From Lamellibrachia satsuma (taxonomy: Eukaryota; Annelida; Polychaeta; Sabellida; Siboglinidae), in assembly GCA_033239005.1 (NCBI GenBank), contig BSQZ01000040.1:2408599-2472598 (forward strand): a stretch of 64,000 nucleotides of DNA, given 5' to 3'. Shown one piece after another: positions 37,640 through 50,760 of this stretch (the first letter of the stretch is position 1; every line of letters starts with the position of its first letter). The position numbers were made by a program, and so were the translations under genes. The notes under the pieces are model-generated. The model made no database searches. It saw only the letters and a list, made by a program, of their open reading frames with translations, and was not told the origin of the DNA.

Positions 37640-38105
37640 CAGCTCGATGACAACAGTGTATCAGCTTGATGGCAAAGGTGTATCAGCTCGATGACAACGG
37701 TGTATCAGTTCGATGACAACGGTGTATCAGCTCGATGACAACAGTGTATCAGCTCGATGACAACGGTATATCAACTCGATGACAACGGTGTATCAGCTTG
37801 ATGACAACGGTGTATCAGCTCGATGACAACGGTGTATCAGCTCGATGACAATGATGTATCAGCTCGATGACAACGGTGTATCAGCTCGATGACAACGGTG
37901 TATCAGCTCGATGACAACGGTGTATCAGCTCGATGACAATGGTGTATCAGCTCGGTGACAACGGTGTATCAGCTCGATGACAACGGTGTATCACCTCGAT
38001 GACAATGGTGTATCAGCTCGATGACAACGGTGTATCAGCTCGATGACAACGGTGTATCAGTTCGATGACAACGGTGTATCAGCTCGATGACAACGGTGTA
38101 TCAGC
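37640..38105. repeat. 22-bp minisatellite, about 21 units
   Basis: Units of agctcgatgacaacggtgta plus tc are repeated with few substitutions (cagtg, aatgg, ttcga). The array is tight and regular. Confidence 0.97.
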
Positions 38106-38191
38106 AACGATGAGTCCGGTCGGAAATAGATGAAGAACTTCCGGGAATGCCGCGAAACTTCTGGGCATAACAGAATATCACGAACGGCGAG

Positions 38192-38330
38192 AGATGTCAT
38201 TGCAATGCATGCTAACTGACCGCTACGTAAACAATATGATGTCATTGCAATGCATGCTAACTGACCGCTACGTAAACAATCTGATGTCATTGCAATGCAT
38301 GCTAACTGACCGCTACGTAAACAATCTGAT
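38192..38330. repeat. 45-bp minisatellite, 3 units
   Basis: Three near-identical units contain gatgtcattgcaatgcatgc and ccgctacgtaaacaat. They lie only about 90 bp after the 22-bp array. Confidence 0.95.
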
Positions 38331-38334
38331 GCCG

Positions 38335-39090
38335 TGGTCCGCAAGTGTGTCCTTTTCCATATTAATAACTATTTTTTCATGGTGCAAAAATCCTTCAAAA
38401 ATCACTCGCACTTGTTTCGAATAACACTGACATGGATGTCAATTAGTGAACCGCCCCAACCTTTGTGGACGCACCGTTGCGCAACCACCGAGACAAACCA
38501 GTTGCCCCTCGACACGGGGCGTTATCGGCAGTTGGTCCAGTGGTGTTGCTCGAGACAAGCTTTAAGCATTACTCGGGTGGCGAGTCCGAGCCGAATCACG
38601 ACATCGACGACAGGTCGTCATATCGGCAGACAGGAGCGTGTCCCAGCGTGGCCAAGTAAAGTGGATTATGCATCGGAAGCGTTTTACTGATTGGGCGAAT
38701 CCATCGTCAGCTCATCGATCAACCGTGAAGAGCTGTTCAGGCTTCGTTCACGAGAAGCCGCGTCGCGCATTCACGCACGCACACGCCATCACCAGCATGC
38801 TATCCATCATGCAATCGTCGGGGGTCTGTACAGTTTTTTTTATGTTACAGAATTCTGCAGTTAAGTGTTTGTGGAATTCTGCAGCTAAGTGTTTGCTTTG
38901 TCCTTACGCTCGCGACCGTCTCGGAGAACGGTTACGTATTCTCACACGGTTCGTTTTTGCCGGCCGTTAATTTTTTTGTGTGACCTTCAAACGTATGTCA
39001 TTCTCAAACTAGGATTACATACACTTATGGATCTGCGCAGAAGTGCATTTTATAAACGTCAACAGCTAATAGCATCTTGTATATCGATTT
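38335..39090. other. Unique DNA, no gene seen
   Basis: A 118-codon frame at 38334-38690 is unrecognised. The word aattctgcag(c/t)taagtgttt is duplicated near 38850-38892. Confidence 0.35.
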
Positions 39091-39094
39091 ACAG

Positions 39095-39255
39095 GGCAAA
39101 TCATTTGCAACATTTGACCAGTCAAGTTACGGCATTTGACAAGTCATTCTACGGCGATTGGCCTGTCCGCTTACAGCATTTAGTTTGCCTTTTACGACAC
39201 TTGACAAGTTAGTTTACGACGTTTTGGATAGCATTTTACGACATATGGGATGCCC
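39095..39255. repeat. Degenerate ~22-bp repeats
   Basis: Words such as gcatttgacaagtc and tttacgacacttgacaag recur about every 22-25 bp, strongly decayed. Confidence 0.6.
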
Positions 39256-39259
39256 GTTT

Positions 39260-40120
39260 ACGAGATCATGCATGTCAGTTCGGCGTTTGGAACTTCACAT
39301 TCAGTAAGCTCTATGTCAAACTGTGCGTCGTACTACGATTTCGAGTAAAATGAGGTTTGCCAGTAGCCAATCGCACAGCGGAACCGTCCAGCTAGGTTCG
39401 AGTTATGGTGGATAATCGAGTTATCTAACTAAGAGTTCCCGTAGTTCTACTGTAGGGCCTATTCTTCTTCGTACCGTGTAATTCACACGTGGTTTGTCAT
39501 TTCGGGCCCATGCTTTTACCCGGGCCGTGACTGTGACCAGATCGTTCAGCGTGCACGGACCGTCCAGGACTCGGCCTTAGAGGAGGTGAGACACTGTGTA
39601 GTCTTCTCCATCTCGTCAGCGTAGTGTCGCCTCCTCGTGGTCTTCCTTGCTCGGCAGACTTCGTTGCACAGATAGATGCGTGATCGCCAACAGAGAAACG
39701 GTTTGTCAGAAACCGCTGGTAGGGATTCAGCTGGTAGTGACCCCATTTGGACTATGGCTAATGTTCCTTGCAGTCGTCTTTTCCGCGTGTCCAATCTGAT
39801 TTGGAGCCTATTTACATTTGCGACGTTTGTCCGGATATGTCTCCCACGTTCGGCGGGCCCAATCCTTCCCAGCGACAGAAGATTAACGCGATCACGGAAC
39901 GTGTCAATTTCGCGACATTGAAATTACGCGTGCTGACCGCCCGACTGGTCAGTGCAGTGCGCCGTAGCAGGCGCCCATCCAGACTGACGCGGACTGACGC
40001 GTGTGCATGCAAGCGCACTCGCTCGGTGGCGCGCGTCTATAAGGACAACCAGAGACACGAACGTCCCTGCTTCGCGTCTTCCCGAGTTAGTGTGAAATGT
40101 TGCAGGTCTGTGCTGACTCA
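39260..40120. other. CpG-richer stretch, no gene recognised
   Basis: Open frames occur on both strands at about 39546-39990. A plus frame near 39768 contains YICDVC, which might be the remnant of a Cys-type finger, but the partner residues are not in place. Confidence 0.25.
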
Positions 40121-40129
40121 GCTGGTACA

Positions 40130-40131
40130 CA

Positions 40132-40192
<61 letters not shown>
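40130..40192. repeat. (CACG)n(CA)n microsatellite
   Basis: Four CACG units, then about 45 bp of CA repeat. Confidence 0.95.
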
Positions 40193-40196
<4 letters not shown>

Positions 40197-40362
40197 CACG
40201 CACACGGACTTTCTTCTGAACTTATATAAAACGTGTGTAAAGTCACAAATTGTTTTTAAAGAGGCGTGCCATCTTCGCACTACCCCCCGACTATTGGTCT
40301 GGCGGGTGACAATTACCATAATAGAAGATATCCAATTAAAATGAACCGTACTTATTATAATA

Positions 40363-40818
<456 letters not shown>

Positions 40819-40859
40819 ATAAACAACATAAGGTAGAATGTCCATGTGTGTCTAGAGCC

Positions 40860-41585
40860 GAAGGAAATACGTCGACCTGTTAATAGATAATGTTAATGTT
40901 AATAGAGATTATTATTAGGTTATAGCGCTGCGGTGTGCGGCTGCTCCCTCGACCCCTTCAAACGATGTACATGTTTAGGGAGGGGGGTAATGTTTCGTCA
41001 TTGGTAGCCTAACTACAAAGATATTGGTTTAATGGGTATTATTATATCAAAGCATGTGGTTTATTAATTGTTAACTGCATTTAAGAAGATCCTTATAAAT
41101 TAATCGATCCTTATAAATTAATTGATTAGACCATATCCACTGTCCAAACATGTGGTCCACAGTCCTATGTAGGTAATATCGGAGGACTCCAGATCTGGAG
41201 GACTCCTAATTGATCCTTGATTACAATTGTCAACAATGACTCAAGTGCTTCATAACAATGAACTCAGTGTGGGATCAGTGAAGCCAGGAGACGTGCAACA
41301 TGTCTCATAAAGCCAAGACACGCTAGTCTGGGTCTGAGAGAGCAGGGACTGAGGAGCAGAGATAAGAGAAATGCTAAACAAAGAAATGTAACCAGTGTGT
41401 TGTCAGGTAGCAAATCCTCCCATTGCGATGGTTGCTTTGTTTTACTTGAAGTGAAAGTTATTGTTGATGAAATAAAGAGGTTTTTTTTACAGTTTTCCTC
41501 ATAAATACCCGGCACTGCAGACATGCAAGCATATGCATAATACTTATGCTTTTGTGTTTTAATCGCTTTGACCTTCACCATTATG
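40860..41585. other. Unique DNA, no gene seen
   Basis: The word (a)tccttataaattaat is directly duplicated near 41090-41120, and ggaggactcc is repeated near 41181-41207. No coding domain is seen. Confidence 0.35.
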
Positions 41586-41589
41586 AAAC

Positions 41590-41782
41590 ATAAAAGTAGC
41601 GTTCTGTATACTTGACTGTACTTGACTAAAATGTTCAAAGTACTTTGTACTTGTACTTGAATTTTTTACAAAGTATTTGTATTAGTACTTGCCTATATTT
41701 TTAGACGAGTACTTGGACTTGTACTTGGACTTGGCAAAACTGAAAGTACTTGTACTTAAGTGCACTGCCCATGTACTTGACC
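41590..41782 (-). mobile_element. Probable hAT-type non-autonomous element end
   Basis: The minus strand begins CAGGTATGGGTCAAGTAC at 41782 and continues with many subterminal AAGTAC/GTACTT words. hAT elements often start with CAGNG followed by such repeats. A similar end is at 58480-58561. The partner terminus is not certain. Confidence 0.4.
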
Positions 41783-41814
41783 CATACCTGTGCTCAATAC
41801 GGACTGGCGCTAGC

Positions 41815-41935
41815 TTACATAGCTGACCTACTCCACTTTAATAATATAAATGTAAATATAAATGTATTTTAAGCGCCTCCGAGTGGATTTATCTAGATTG
41901 ATGGCGCTATACAAATGTTCTTATCTTACCGTATA
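41815..41935 (+). repeat. L2-like LINE/SINE 3' tail
   Basis: The words ttaagcgcctccgagtgga and gatggcgctatacaaatgtt form the usual GCGCC/GGCGC hairpin followed by a short A/T-rich terminal repeat. No coding remains are visible upstream. Confidence 0.45.
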
Positions 41936-41939
41936 ATGG

Positions 41940-42400
41940 ATCGAGACTAACGCGTACTAATGTCACTAATTAAGACCACTTATAAAAAGTGAACGCGGAA
42001 CGGGCAATAAAAACGGAATCTGGCCGGCGGCAAGCGGTGTTTCTTGGGAACACGCTTGATCTGCCCAGATGGGACAGACTTCCCCAAGAAGGCGGGTGAA
42101 GGACGAGGTAAAACCGCCAGCGGGTGCGAGTTTAATTCGGTTGCGCAAATGATTAGTCTGGTGGCGATATGCGCCCACCTGGTGAACCGTAGTTTCATTA
42201 AAGTCAGGTGCATTTTATCCTGACACATTCGACTGATGGGGACGGAGCACTAGCCTACTTCCAGGTTCATGTCATACGAGCAAAATGCCAGAGAGGTAGA
42301 GACGATATAATCCCAGTTGGCTGTCTGGAGAGTATTTTTTACAGGAATATGGCCATATTTGAGGACTACGTGTAATGAGTACCACGTCTAGAGTACGGCG
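41940..42400. other. Unique DNA, no gene recognised
   Basis: An 82-codon minus frame (41980-42228) is relatively GC-rich but unrecognised. Confidence 0.3.
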
Positions 42401-42404
42401 TCAC

Positions 42405-42535
42405 GTGTACAGCGATGGCGGCTGTTCTGTGGAAATATCTAAGTATAGAACTAAACAAGACACTGACCTGCTGACCGAGGTCACGTATGCGAGTCGCAAT
42501 CTCTCCGGGCAGTCGAAGAAACTGCGTGTTAGTTA
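42405..42535. repeat. Dispersed repeat C, copy 2
   Basis: This matches 34880-35017 through ggcggct, aaacaagac, ctgacctgctgaccgaggtc and acgtatgcgagtcgcaa. Confidence 0.75.
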
Positions 42536-42539
42536 GGAC

Positions 42540-44045
42540 AGTCCATTCTTTGTGTTGTGTTCTGCTTTGTCTTTATGTATTTCTCCAGCAGGTTAATGAG
42601 AGAATGTGTGTTAACATATATGTTGACTTTTTTAAATAATCAAAATATACATTTGCGAACACCATTAACACCGTTAACATTGTTTCGAATGGAAAAATAA
42701 ACAGTGAACTATGTGACGTCATCATTGTCCGTGATGATGACATGCGCGGTGACGACAACAGTGATGGGCGGGGTTAGTTTGTGTGACCCGTAGGAACGCC
42801 AACCCGTCGTTTGCTCCATTGGTCTAACAACCTTTGCTCATGGGTGCAACCAAAAGTAGTGTACAACTCCGTTAACGCCATAATCCATTACTCGACCACC
42901 CGTCATATCTCCAACCTGCCACGTTGCACCGCCTTGTGTAAACACGACTTTTACCTGAACACAGTGTGTTCGCGGTCCTCCAACGTCGAGTTAATGATGC
43001 AGTACACAGTATATGATCGCATCATCGAAGTCTGTACATAAACTGTTGTTTTGGCTCTCCTCCTTTTCCCTGTAGGCCGGGGTGAGGCTGGCACCGATAC
43101 CAGTCGTCGATTTGTTTCCCCTTCTCCAGAACTTGTCCCGTTTTACTACCGTCTCCACTAATCGTCATATACAGAAACATGTGCTATCGTTACGACCAAC
43201 ACGAGAAAACACCTGGACGCAAGTATAACGCCACAGCACGCGCGGCGGTGACAGAGAGACGCTGTAAAAAAGTTTAGCTCGCTGTCGTCTCATTATCGAC
43301 AAGAACGTATATCAACAGTAATTGACTAAACAAAACAATGACGATGTTTCACAAAGGCTTGAAGAACACCGAACGAGCAGCCTGCTGTTTTGCATAGCAT
43401 TCCAATGATATAGGCGTTTTCGTGTTCGCAGAATCGTAGACCTGTCTAGGTTATTACCGACAACAAGAACGTTGCCACATTGTCTGACAAAGGTACGGGT
43501 GAACACTAAATACGGCGGTCTCTGTGATTACTTATGCGACTGGTTTTATACGCTGTATTGAATTATTTTCAGATGTGTCTCGAAGTTATGCGAGTCACTA
43601 GATAACGACGGCTTGACATCTTGTCTGCTTATAAAGAGGCCGTTTATTCATTCATTTTTAACACACGATTCTATATCTGCATGGCTGCATTTAGTTCAGT
43701 GAGCGCGGCAGCAGGAGTCGGTTGTTATCAAAGAAAACAGATATAAGGCAAGATATTCAAAAATGCGTCATCTAATACGTTAGTTGACGCTGTAATCAAC
43801 GGCTGCGTTGATGGATTAGCGAATTCGTGTGAGCCGAAATTTAAAAGCAATTACGAGGCTGTCATTTGTGGACTGGCACTGACACGCCACTGATACGCCG
43901 CGCCACGTGCTCGCCGCTTCTCAGAGATAATCTCTGAATGTGCTCTATAACGGTATGTCGTCATCGTCATCGTCAGAGGAACAGAACGAGTCGTGCCGAC
44001 AGGCGCTGTACAAAATTAATGTGATAGCAATACCCGTCAGGCGTG
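42540..44045. other. Unique DNA, no gene seen
   Basis: A CRE-like tgacgtca lies at about 42714. No domain is seen in the short frames. Confidence 0.35.
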
Positions 44046-44053
44046 CGTGCGTG

Positions 44054-44766
<713 letters not shown>

Positions 44767-44769
44767 AGT

Positions 44770-45143
44770 CTTCGAAAGACAGTAAGACGATTTGAACCTA
44801 GTTCAAACTCGTAGCAATGCCTTCAAGCCCGACATAGCGCGTACTTGTAATCGGTGCCCGGACCGCTGTAACTATGGTGCAATAGGTCCGTGCGGCCCTA
44901 TCGCACAACAGGTACACGAAATCGCGATGCTTTATCGCGTGCGACATGTCAGACTCGCAACTAATTACGCGGTCCAGTGAGTGGTGATGTTGACGAATTG
45001 CGACGATTAGCCACGTAACGTTCCTAAAAGAAACTATTCACCTGGACATGGTACACAATTGTTAATATGCCCAATGCAGCTGTCGCAGCTGCAGCAGAAG
45101 ACGACGATTGAACCACGACATGATAAAACTAAGTGCTACTCAC
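44770..45143 (-). other. Start of intron 1 of the receptor gene
   Basis: On the minus strand this follows the donor GTGAGT at 45143. It has no features of its own, and the next exon was not found. Confidence 0.5.
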
Positions 45144-45401
45144 CGCCGTATTATCGATGGTCATCATAAGCTTGTACCCAGGCAGGACGCTCGGGTCGCG
45201 GTTCACGTCCTCTATGCCCATGCTCACGGCAGGGAGCTGTCCCAGTCCCCCGGACCACGACCCGCTGAATGGGAAGAGGCCCAGCAGCCACAGCTCAGTC
45301 CGGTTGTCCGCCCGGGTTTTGTTGGCGGAGTCGGCTCTCACACCCAGCAACACCGCACATAACATGTAGAGTCGACACGGCGTCATCTTATGTCTCATCA
45401 T
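45144..45401 (-). CDS. GABA-B receptor (subunit 1-like), first coding exon
   Basis: The exon encodes 86 residues. Residues 1-23 form a signal peptide (MTPCRLYMLCAVLLGVRA from Met6). Residues from about 34 on read ELWLLGLFPFSGSWSGG, then LPAVSMGIEDVN and LPGYKLMM, the first strand, glycine-rich loop and first helix of the class C receptor Venus-flytrap domain. The pattern is closest to GABA-B subunit 1, the metabotropic GABA receptor subunit that binds ligand and couples through Gi/o with subunit 2. The ATG at 45401 is the first after an in-frame TAA nine bases upstream. The exon ends ACG GCG followed by GTGAGT, phase 0, just where a conserved cysteine would be expected to open the next exon. 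The rest of the gene should lie at lower coordinates. A related lineage-specific class C receptor cannot be excluded. Confidence 0.78.
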
Positions 45402-45539
45402 GCGGCGTTATAGGCTATTAAAATATGTTTTGCACGATTAACTACGACACACGTGTATCAAACGCGACGCCAGACCAAGAATTTGATTTCCTTCCTAATC
45501 CGCCAGTCTTCCATAGAACGCCACGAAAAGTCGAACCAA

Positions 45540-46005
45540 ATCAAAGGAGACGCCACACTTGTTTTTCCTGCCCGGTCCTACCCCTGCACTCGACGGGCGT
45601 CAAGGTAGGTGCCCGCCACGAGCGAGAAAGCTGCTCATTCGCGCCCGCCTCTCGCGATCCCGCCTGGAGAACTTGCAAGGCCAACGTCGTCCACCTGTAG
45701 CAGCACCAACGTGATCATCAGCAAGTGCGCGTTTCCTCCCGGTCAATCCGCCCGAAGCCGACGGTAGCAGAAACTCGACTAGTGGCGGTACAGCGCGGCG
45801 AGCGTGTCGCTGGCTCGAGCCCGATTCTCCTACTGAGCACGCGATACACACCCGACTGGCTCCCCGGCAGCGCGGCGAAACGTGGGCGCGACGCCACAGG
45901 CTGGAGTGCGCAAGTCGGTGATAATCTGACGTCGATGGGTGCGCTAGGCTCTCGAGCGCTCACAGGCCGCGCCCAATCACTGGCCGTCTTCCGCTGAACA
46001 ACTTC
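45540..46005 (-). promoter_or_regulatory. CpG-rich region upstream of the receptor exon
   Basis: The region is the densest in CG dinucleotides near the exon, starting about 140 bp upstream of its ATG. On the minus strand it has gtgattgggcgcggcc near 45980, an inverted CCAAT box beside a GC-rich motif. No TATA box is evident. Open frames cross it on both strands, as expected in CpG islands. It may be the promoter or an untranslated exon; this is inference from position and composition. Confidence 0.4.
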
Positions 46006-46009
46006 GGGA

Positions 46010-46510
46010 TAGTTGTGAACACTGATCAAAAAAAGTCAAGAATGTAGCATGTCTGTCGTCCTTAACTAATCTGCGGTTGGCCGTTGGTCGCTATAGTGCT
46101 TAATTAATTTCGTAAAACTAACCTCTAATAGTTCTTACGCAGTTTGTCGTACTGATAAAAACCACTCATGTATCGTAGTGCATGAAATCGATACACATTC
46201 ATGTTCATTATAATTTATCAGCTATTTTATTTAATAAAATTTAAAGCTGGTATTAGTTTGTTAAATTTAAATTGAAATGATCACCTTTCCCAGGCGCACA
46301 GAGAAACTGTCAGTTGACAAAGATAAAGACAATTTTATTGGCAACTCAGCAGAGTTGGATTGACATCATTAAACAGTTAGTAAAAAATTATAATATTATT
46401 ATAGTATTTATTGCCAGTTGTGTAAACACCATGGGATCAGAGATTGTTGATACCTATTCGTCCGAGTCAATGGATTACTGCACTCTAAAAACAGATTGGT
46501 TGAGAAAACA
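46010..46510. other. AT-rich unique DNA, no gene seen
   Basis: Nothing recognised. Confidence 0.3.
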
Positions 46511-46514
46511 ATCA

Positions 46515-46840
46515 ATCTAATTGCTTGACCCAATATTGGTTGTATATTGGTTGTTTGAACCAATATATTGGTCAACTAGTGACCAAAACGTTGGTTGTCC
46601 GGTAACCAATCACATTGGTTACGCCTACAACCAATATTTGATTATTTATCAATGTTGCTTTATCGTGCAGTACAGCAACTTCATATGATGTATTAGTACA
46701 TTAAATTAGTAATATAATTGGTTGGCCCAATATCGGTTGTCTTAACTAATATATTGGTCAACTAGTGACCACTATGTTGGTTGTCCGGTAACCAATCACA
46801 TTGGTTACGCCTGCAACCAATATTTGATTATTATTGTTGC
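46515..46840. repeat. Duplicated ATTGGT/ACCAAT-rich segment
   Basis: Two copies of about 125 bp lie 186 bp apart. Each has ccaatat(t/c)ggttgt, gtcaactagtgacca, gttggttgtccggtaaccaa and tcacattggttacgcct. The hexamer ATTGGT and its complement ACCAAT recur many times in both orientations, so each copy can fold on itself. Confidence 0.85.
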
Positions 46841-47299
46841 CTGATGCCTTCCTTATTGTACATTTCACACATTTAAGCCGCTGTATTAGTAGTTTGTGAA
46901 TCTTATAATAAAAACATGTCATCACGAAAACGAGGAATTTCGTTGCTATATCACCCCAATCTGTGGCACCGAATGCATCCTTCTTTGTGGTCGATGATTT
47001 CACCCTCTCCCGCCATTGGCATTAATCCGGCTTCGAGGCTCCAGTCTTAATTTCAAGTGTTTTTTTTCTAAGTTTCACCAATTGTGAGAGTGCATGCGTT
47101 TGCTGTGATTGTCGCTCACCAGGTGTGCATTATATCATAAAATATGTCTTTTGTCGGGTAGGAGATGATTAAGTTTATGTGAGCTTATACATTCACTACA
47201 AGACAAATACATAAATACCTTTTATGTAACAACTGTCTTGACAAAGTGAACACTTTAATACTTCAACGTATCTGGAATAATTGTTACTAATTTAAGGTG

Positions 47300-48125
47300 G
47301 GCTAAAAACACTTCACAATAAGCCATTGTTCATTGAGCATTCGCCTTGCCTGACAACGCTTCCACAGTTTAGCACGCTATATTATTAATAGTAATAACAC
47401 AGTTTCTTTCGTCGTCAGGAAGTGCTTAAAATCTGCATTTATTTTCATTATATACGATAACATGTTTTCATAATATGCATTCGCATGCGTGGCGGAAAGC
47501 GGAAATTAACAAATGCACAGATAAAAATCTTAAATAAGCAATTAAGATCGTAATCACTATTTATTGACATGCGGGTTAGAAGCTATTCAGGTGCTAACAT
47601 ATTTATAGAAGTTATTCAGGTGCTAACATATTTATAGAAGTTATTCAGGTGCTAACATATTTATGGAAGTTATTCAGGTGCTAACATATTTATAGAAGTT
47701 ATTTAGGTGCTAACATATTTCTATAAGTTATTCAGGTGCTAACATATTTATGGAAGTTATTCAGGTGCTAACATATTTATGGAAGAAGGTGTCTTAATGG
47801 CCACCTTACTCAACCTAACGGCCGAGTATTTTCGCACAGTTGATGGGCAGTTGGTTCCACGCTAACGCGTCTGATCTTGTCGCCGGTGGTGTAGACGCAC
47901 TAATAGCACTGGCGGACGAAATCACAGCGATGACTTAAGAGAAACAGATTGTATGATTGACCTCACCTCGTGAGTGCACATGTGCACTTCTACAATCCTA
48001 TTTTTAGGTGGGTTAATATGCATTTTTTAAAAACACTTACAAATAAGCCATTATAAACAGAGCACTCGTCTTGCCTGTCAACATCTATACAACTTAGCAT
48101 GCTATGATATTAATATTATTATAGA
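47300..48125. repeat. ~110-bp direct repeat pair around a 29-bp array
   Basis: Segments near 47295-47400 and 48005-48125 share aaaaacactt, aataagccatt, cgccttgcctg or cgtcttgcctg, and a tttagca(c/t)gct word in the same order, about 715 bp apart. The 29-bp minisatellite lies between them. Confidence 0.65.
47579..47787. repeat. 29-bp minisatellite, about 7 units
   Basis: Units share gaagttattcaggtgctaac and atatttata, nearly identical throughout. Confidence 0.95.
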
Positions 48126-48129
48126 TAAG

Positions 48130-49800
48130 TGTATCAACAACTACCAGGAGGTAGACGTGCAGAAAATAACGAACAGATAATAGCCACGACTTGGCCTCAA
48201 CCAATTATGAGATTTAATTTTTATTTTTCACAGTATATTGTAGAATATATGTACAACAAATTGCTGAATCGTGTACGTGTCATGCATGGTGTCCACGACG
48301 TGGCTTTCACATGACAAAAACTTTGATGAAGTTATCTTTTTAATCTCACAGTTGGTTAATGCTACGCCCTAACTTTGCTACGAAATCAATGTTATGCATT
48401 TTCTACACTTCTAGTTGTTAAAGCACGTATCTCCATTCTGTGGCTCAGAATTGTGAAAGTGGACATATTCACTATGCGACAACCGGCCTCAGATAAAATA
48501 CAACATGGTGTATGGCGCATGACAAGTCGTTAGTACGCGTGAATCGAGTGTACTAGGGTGTGGTGGACGGCACTAACGACACTAATGAATAACAACTATC
48601 AGTTGTCATGACGACGACGATGAACACTGTTTAGGATGTTATCCTAATTGGAGTGTCTTGCGATATCGGGACCCGACCAACTGAATAATTACAGGTGACA
48701 ATATCAGCTTTCATTACGGACGTTAATGTGTTCTCTGACGGACGTTGGCAACATGGCCGAAGTCATTAAATGCACGTGAAAGGTACTGTCCAGGTACACC
48801 CGGCACCCGGCTGAAGTCTCAATGGACGTGGTCACTGCGCCATCGCTTTTTCGTGCTGAAATTCAATGATCGCCAATATAACCACTCGTCGCCATCTTGG
48901 AACGCACGTACACAGTGACGTTTATCTTAGAGGAGTACGTTGAGCGTCCGAGCATCCTACTGCTACTCCGTAAACAGGGTTTCTTTTTTTGTGGGGACAG
49001 ATTGCCTCACGTCGATTCTCTGGTAAATATGTTGTGTTCATGAACGTCCCTGTTACGTCATTCCTTACGTACCGTGGTCCTTAAGATGTCGTTATGTTAT
49101 AAACACGTGAGTGGAAGTGCAAAGATACGTCAAAGTATCGATGCGCCCCAATACTATCGAGAGTATATTGAGTGTTTTCTTTTACAATATACTGAATTAA
49201 TGAGAATAATTATAGTTAACAAAATCAGCAGGGAATTGTGAGACACGTCTGACTAAAAACTATGCAGCTCGTGTCTACCTCGAAGCGTTCTGAGAGAGTG
49301 TTTACAACTAATGAAGACATACGGATCGCTAAGCGGTCCCCATTTTATATCCACATAGATAGGTCGCAAGTGATTCGTCGCAAGCAGCCACTGTTGGCTG
49401 TTATCTACGAAGGGGCGTGTTGACATAACTCCCTTCTGAACTGATCCAACAGCACTGACCAACATGGCGTGTTAACTATCCTCAATGACAAACGAGCCCA
49501 GTGTTATCGCACTTCAGCTGGATATAAAGCAATCACAATAACGTAGATGTGATAACTAGCATTGCATTTTGTGTCTGACGCTTTGTTATTTCAAAAGTGT
49601 CCAAGTTTCGAATACATGTAACCGGTGTTGTTGATTTAAAGGGCAGTTTATATGTGCCTGTGTTTGGCGACTGTCTAGACGTCCTTACGTTTAGCTAGTT
49701 AATGCTTACGCCTGATCTGTCGATGACTAAATATCGTAAATATTCAGTAGATGAACCGGAAGCTGAACACCGACTGGAGAAGTGAATATAACTCGAAACG
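48130..49800. other. 1.7 kb of unique DNA, no gene seen
   Basis: Short frames only. No repeat of note. Confidence 0.35.
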
Positions 49801-49807
49801 TCGCCTC

Positions 49808-50015
<208 letters not shown>

Positions 50016-50019
50016 CGCG

Positions 50020-50525
50020 TGAATGTGCACATGTTCATGCACATATTGGCGCATGCATGTGCGTGCTCTTTGCGCTATGCATATACGACACGAATAGTTC
50101 ATTTCGATTTGAATTCATAGTTTTTTACTCTTTCATTTCTTTGTTATTCAACTAACCAATTTATTTCATTTTCCTTTCACGCATTCCCTTTTAATGCCGA
50201 TGCGCTAACACAACAGGAACATAGAAAGCAGTCTAGGCGTATCGTTCGTCATCATTCGTCATTCAGTATAAGTACGGGAAGCGTGGTAATTACACGTGTG
50301 GTCTGAGAATGATGCATTGAACGAACATTGACAATGAACGTTCACCGAATGCGAAGAGAAAATAGAAAAATTGCTTCAATAAGGTTGAGGCAAACCAATC
50401 ATTCTACACATTTTTACATATAAACTAGACATCAAAACATAAAACATGCATCAAAATAAATAATGAATAATAATTGAACACGGCTGGCGTTTTCTTCTTT
50501 CTATTAATACTAACAACGTCTGTCG
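50020..50525. other. Unique DNA, no gene seen
   Basis: Nothing recognised. Confidence 0.3.
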
Positions 50526-50529
50526 ATTG

Positions 50530-50760
50530 TCGTGGAGCGCAGTGGCTCTGCAGTTGGAACGGCGGACTTCCAACTGAGAGGACGGGGAGTTCGAGTCTAT
50601 CAGTTTCGAAACTTGGGGAATTTGGTTCAACCCACTTTTCCTAGGTCTTTCGGGTGAAACCCTAAAAGCCATAGGAAATGGAGAACACCTGCCGCTGTGG
50701 ACACAGAGCCGATGATCTCAGTCAATAGAAACACCTTCACGTTGACTCTTGAGCCCCTCG
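50530..50760 (+). mobile_element. SINE family B, longest copy
   Basis: The head reads gcagtggctctgcagttgga (A-box-like) and gagttcgagtct (B box), followed by gtttcgaaactt and gtctttcgggtgaaacc. The remaining body runs to about 50760 with gagccgatgatctcagtcaa. It is in the plus orientation and defines the family with the copies at 4085 and 32890. Confidence 0.6.

Noticed and set aside
39546..39990. Possible retroelement zinc-finger end (YICDVC)
   Set aside because: The second Cys/His pair is not found at the needed spacing and neighbouring frames do not support it.
41980..42228. GC-richer 82-codon minus frame as a receptor exon
   Set aside because: No similarity to a Venus-flytrap or seven-helix segment and no convincing splice sites.
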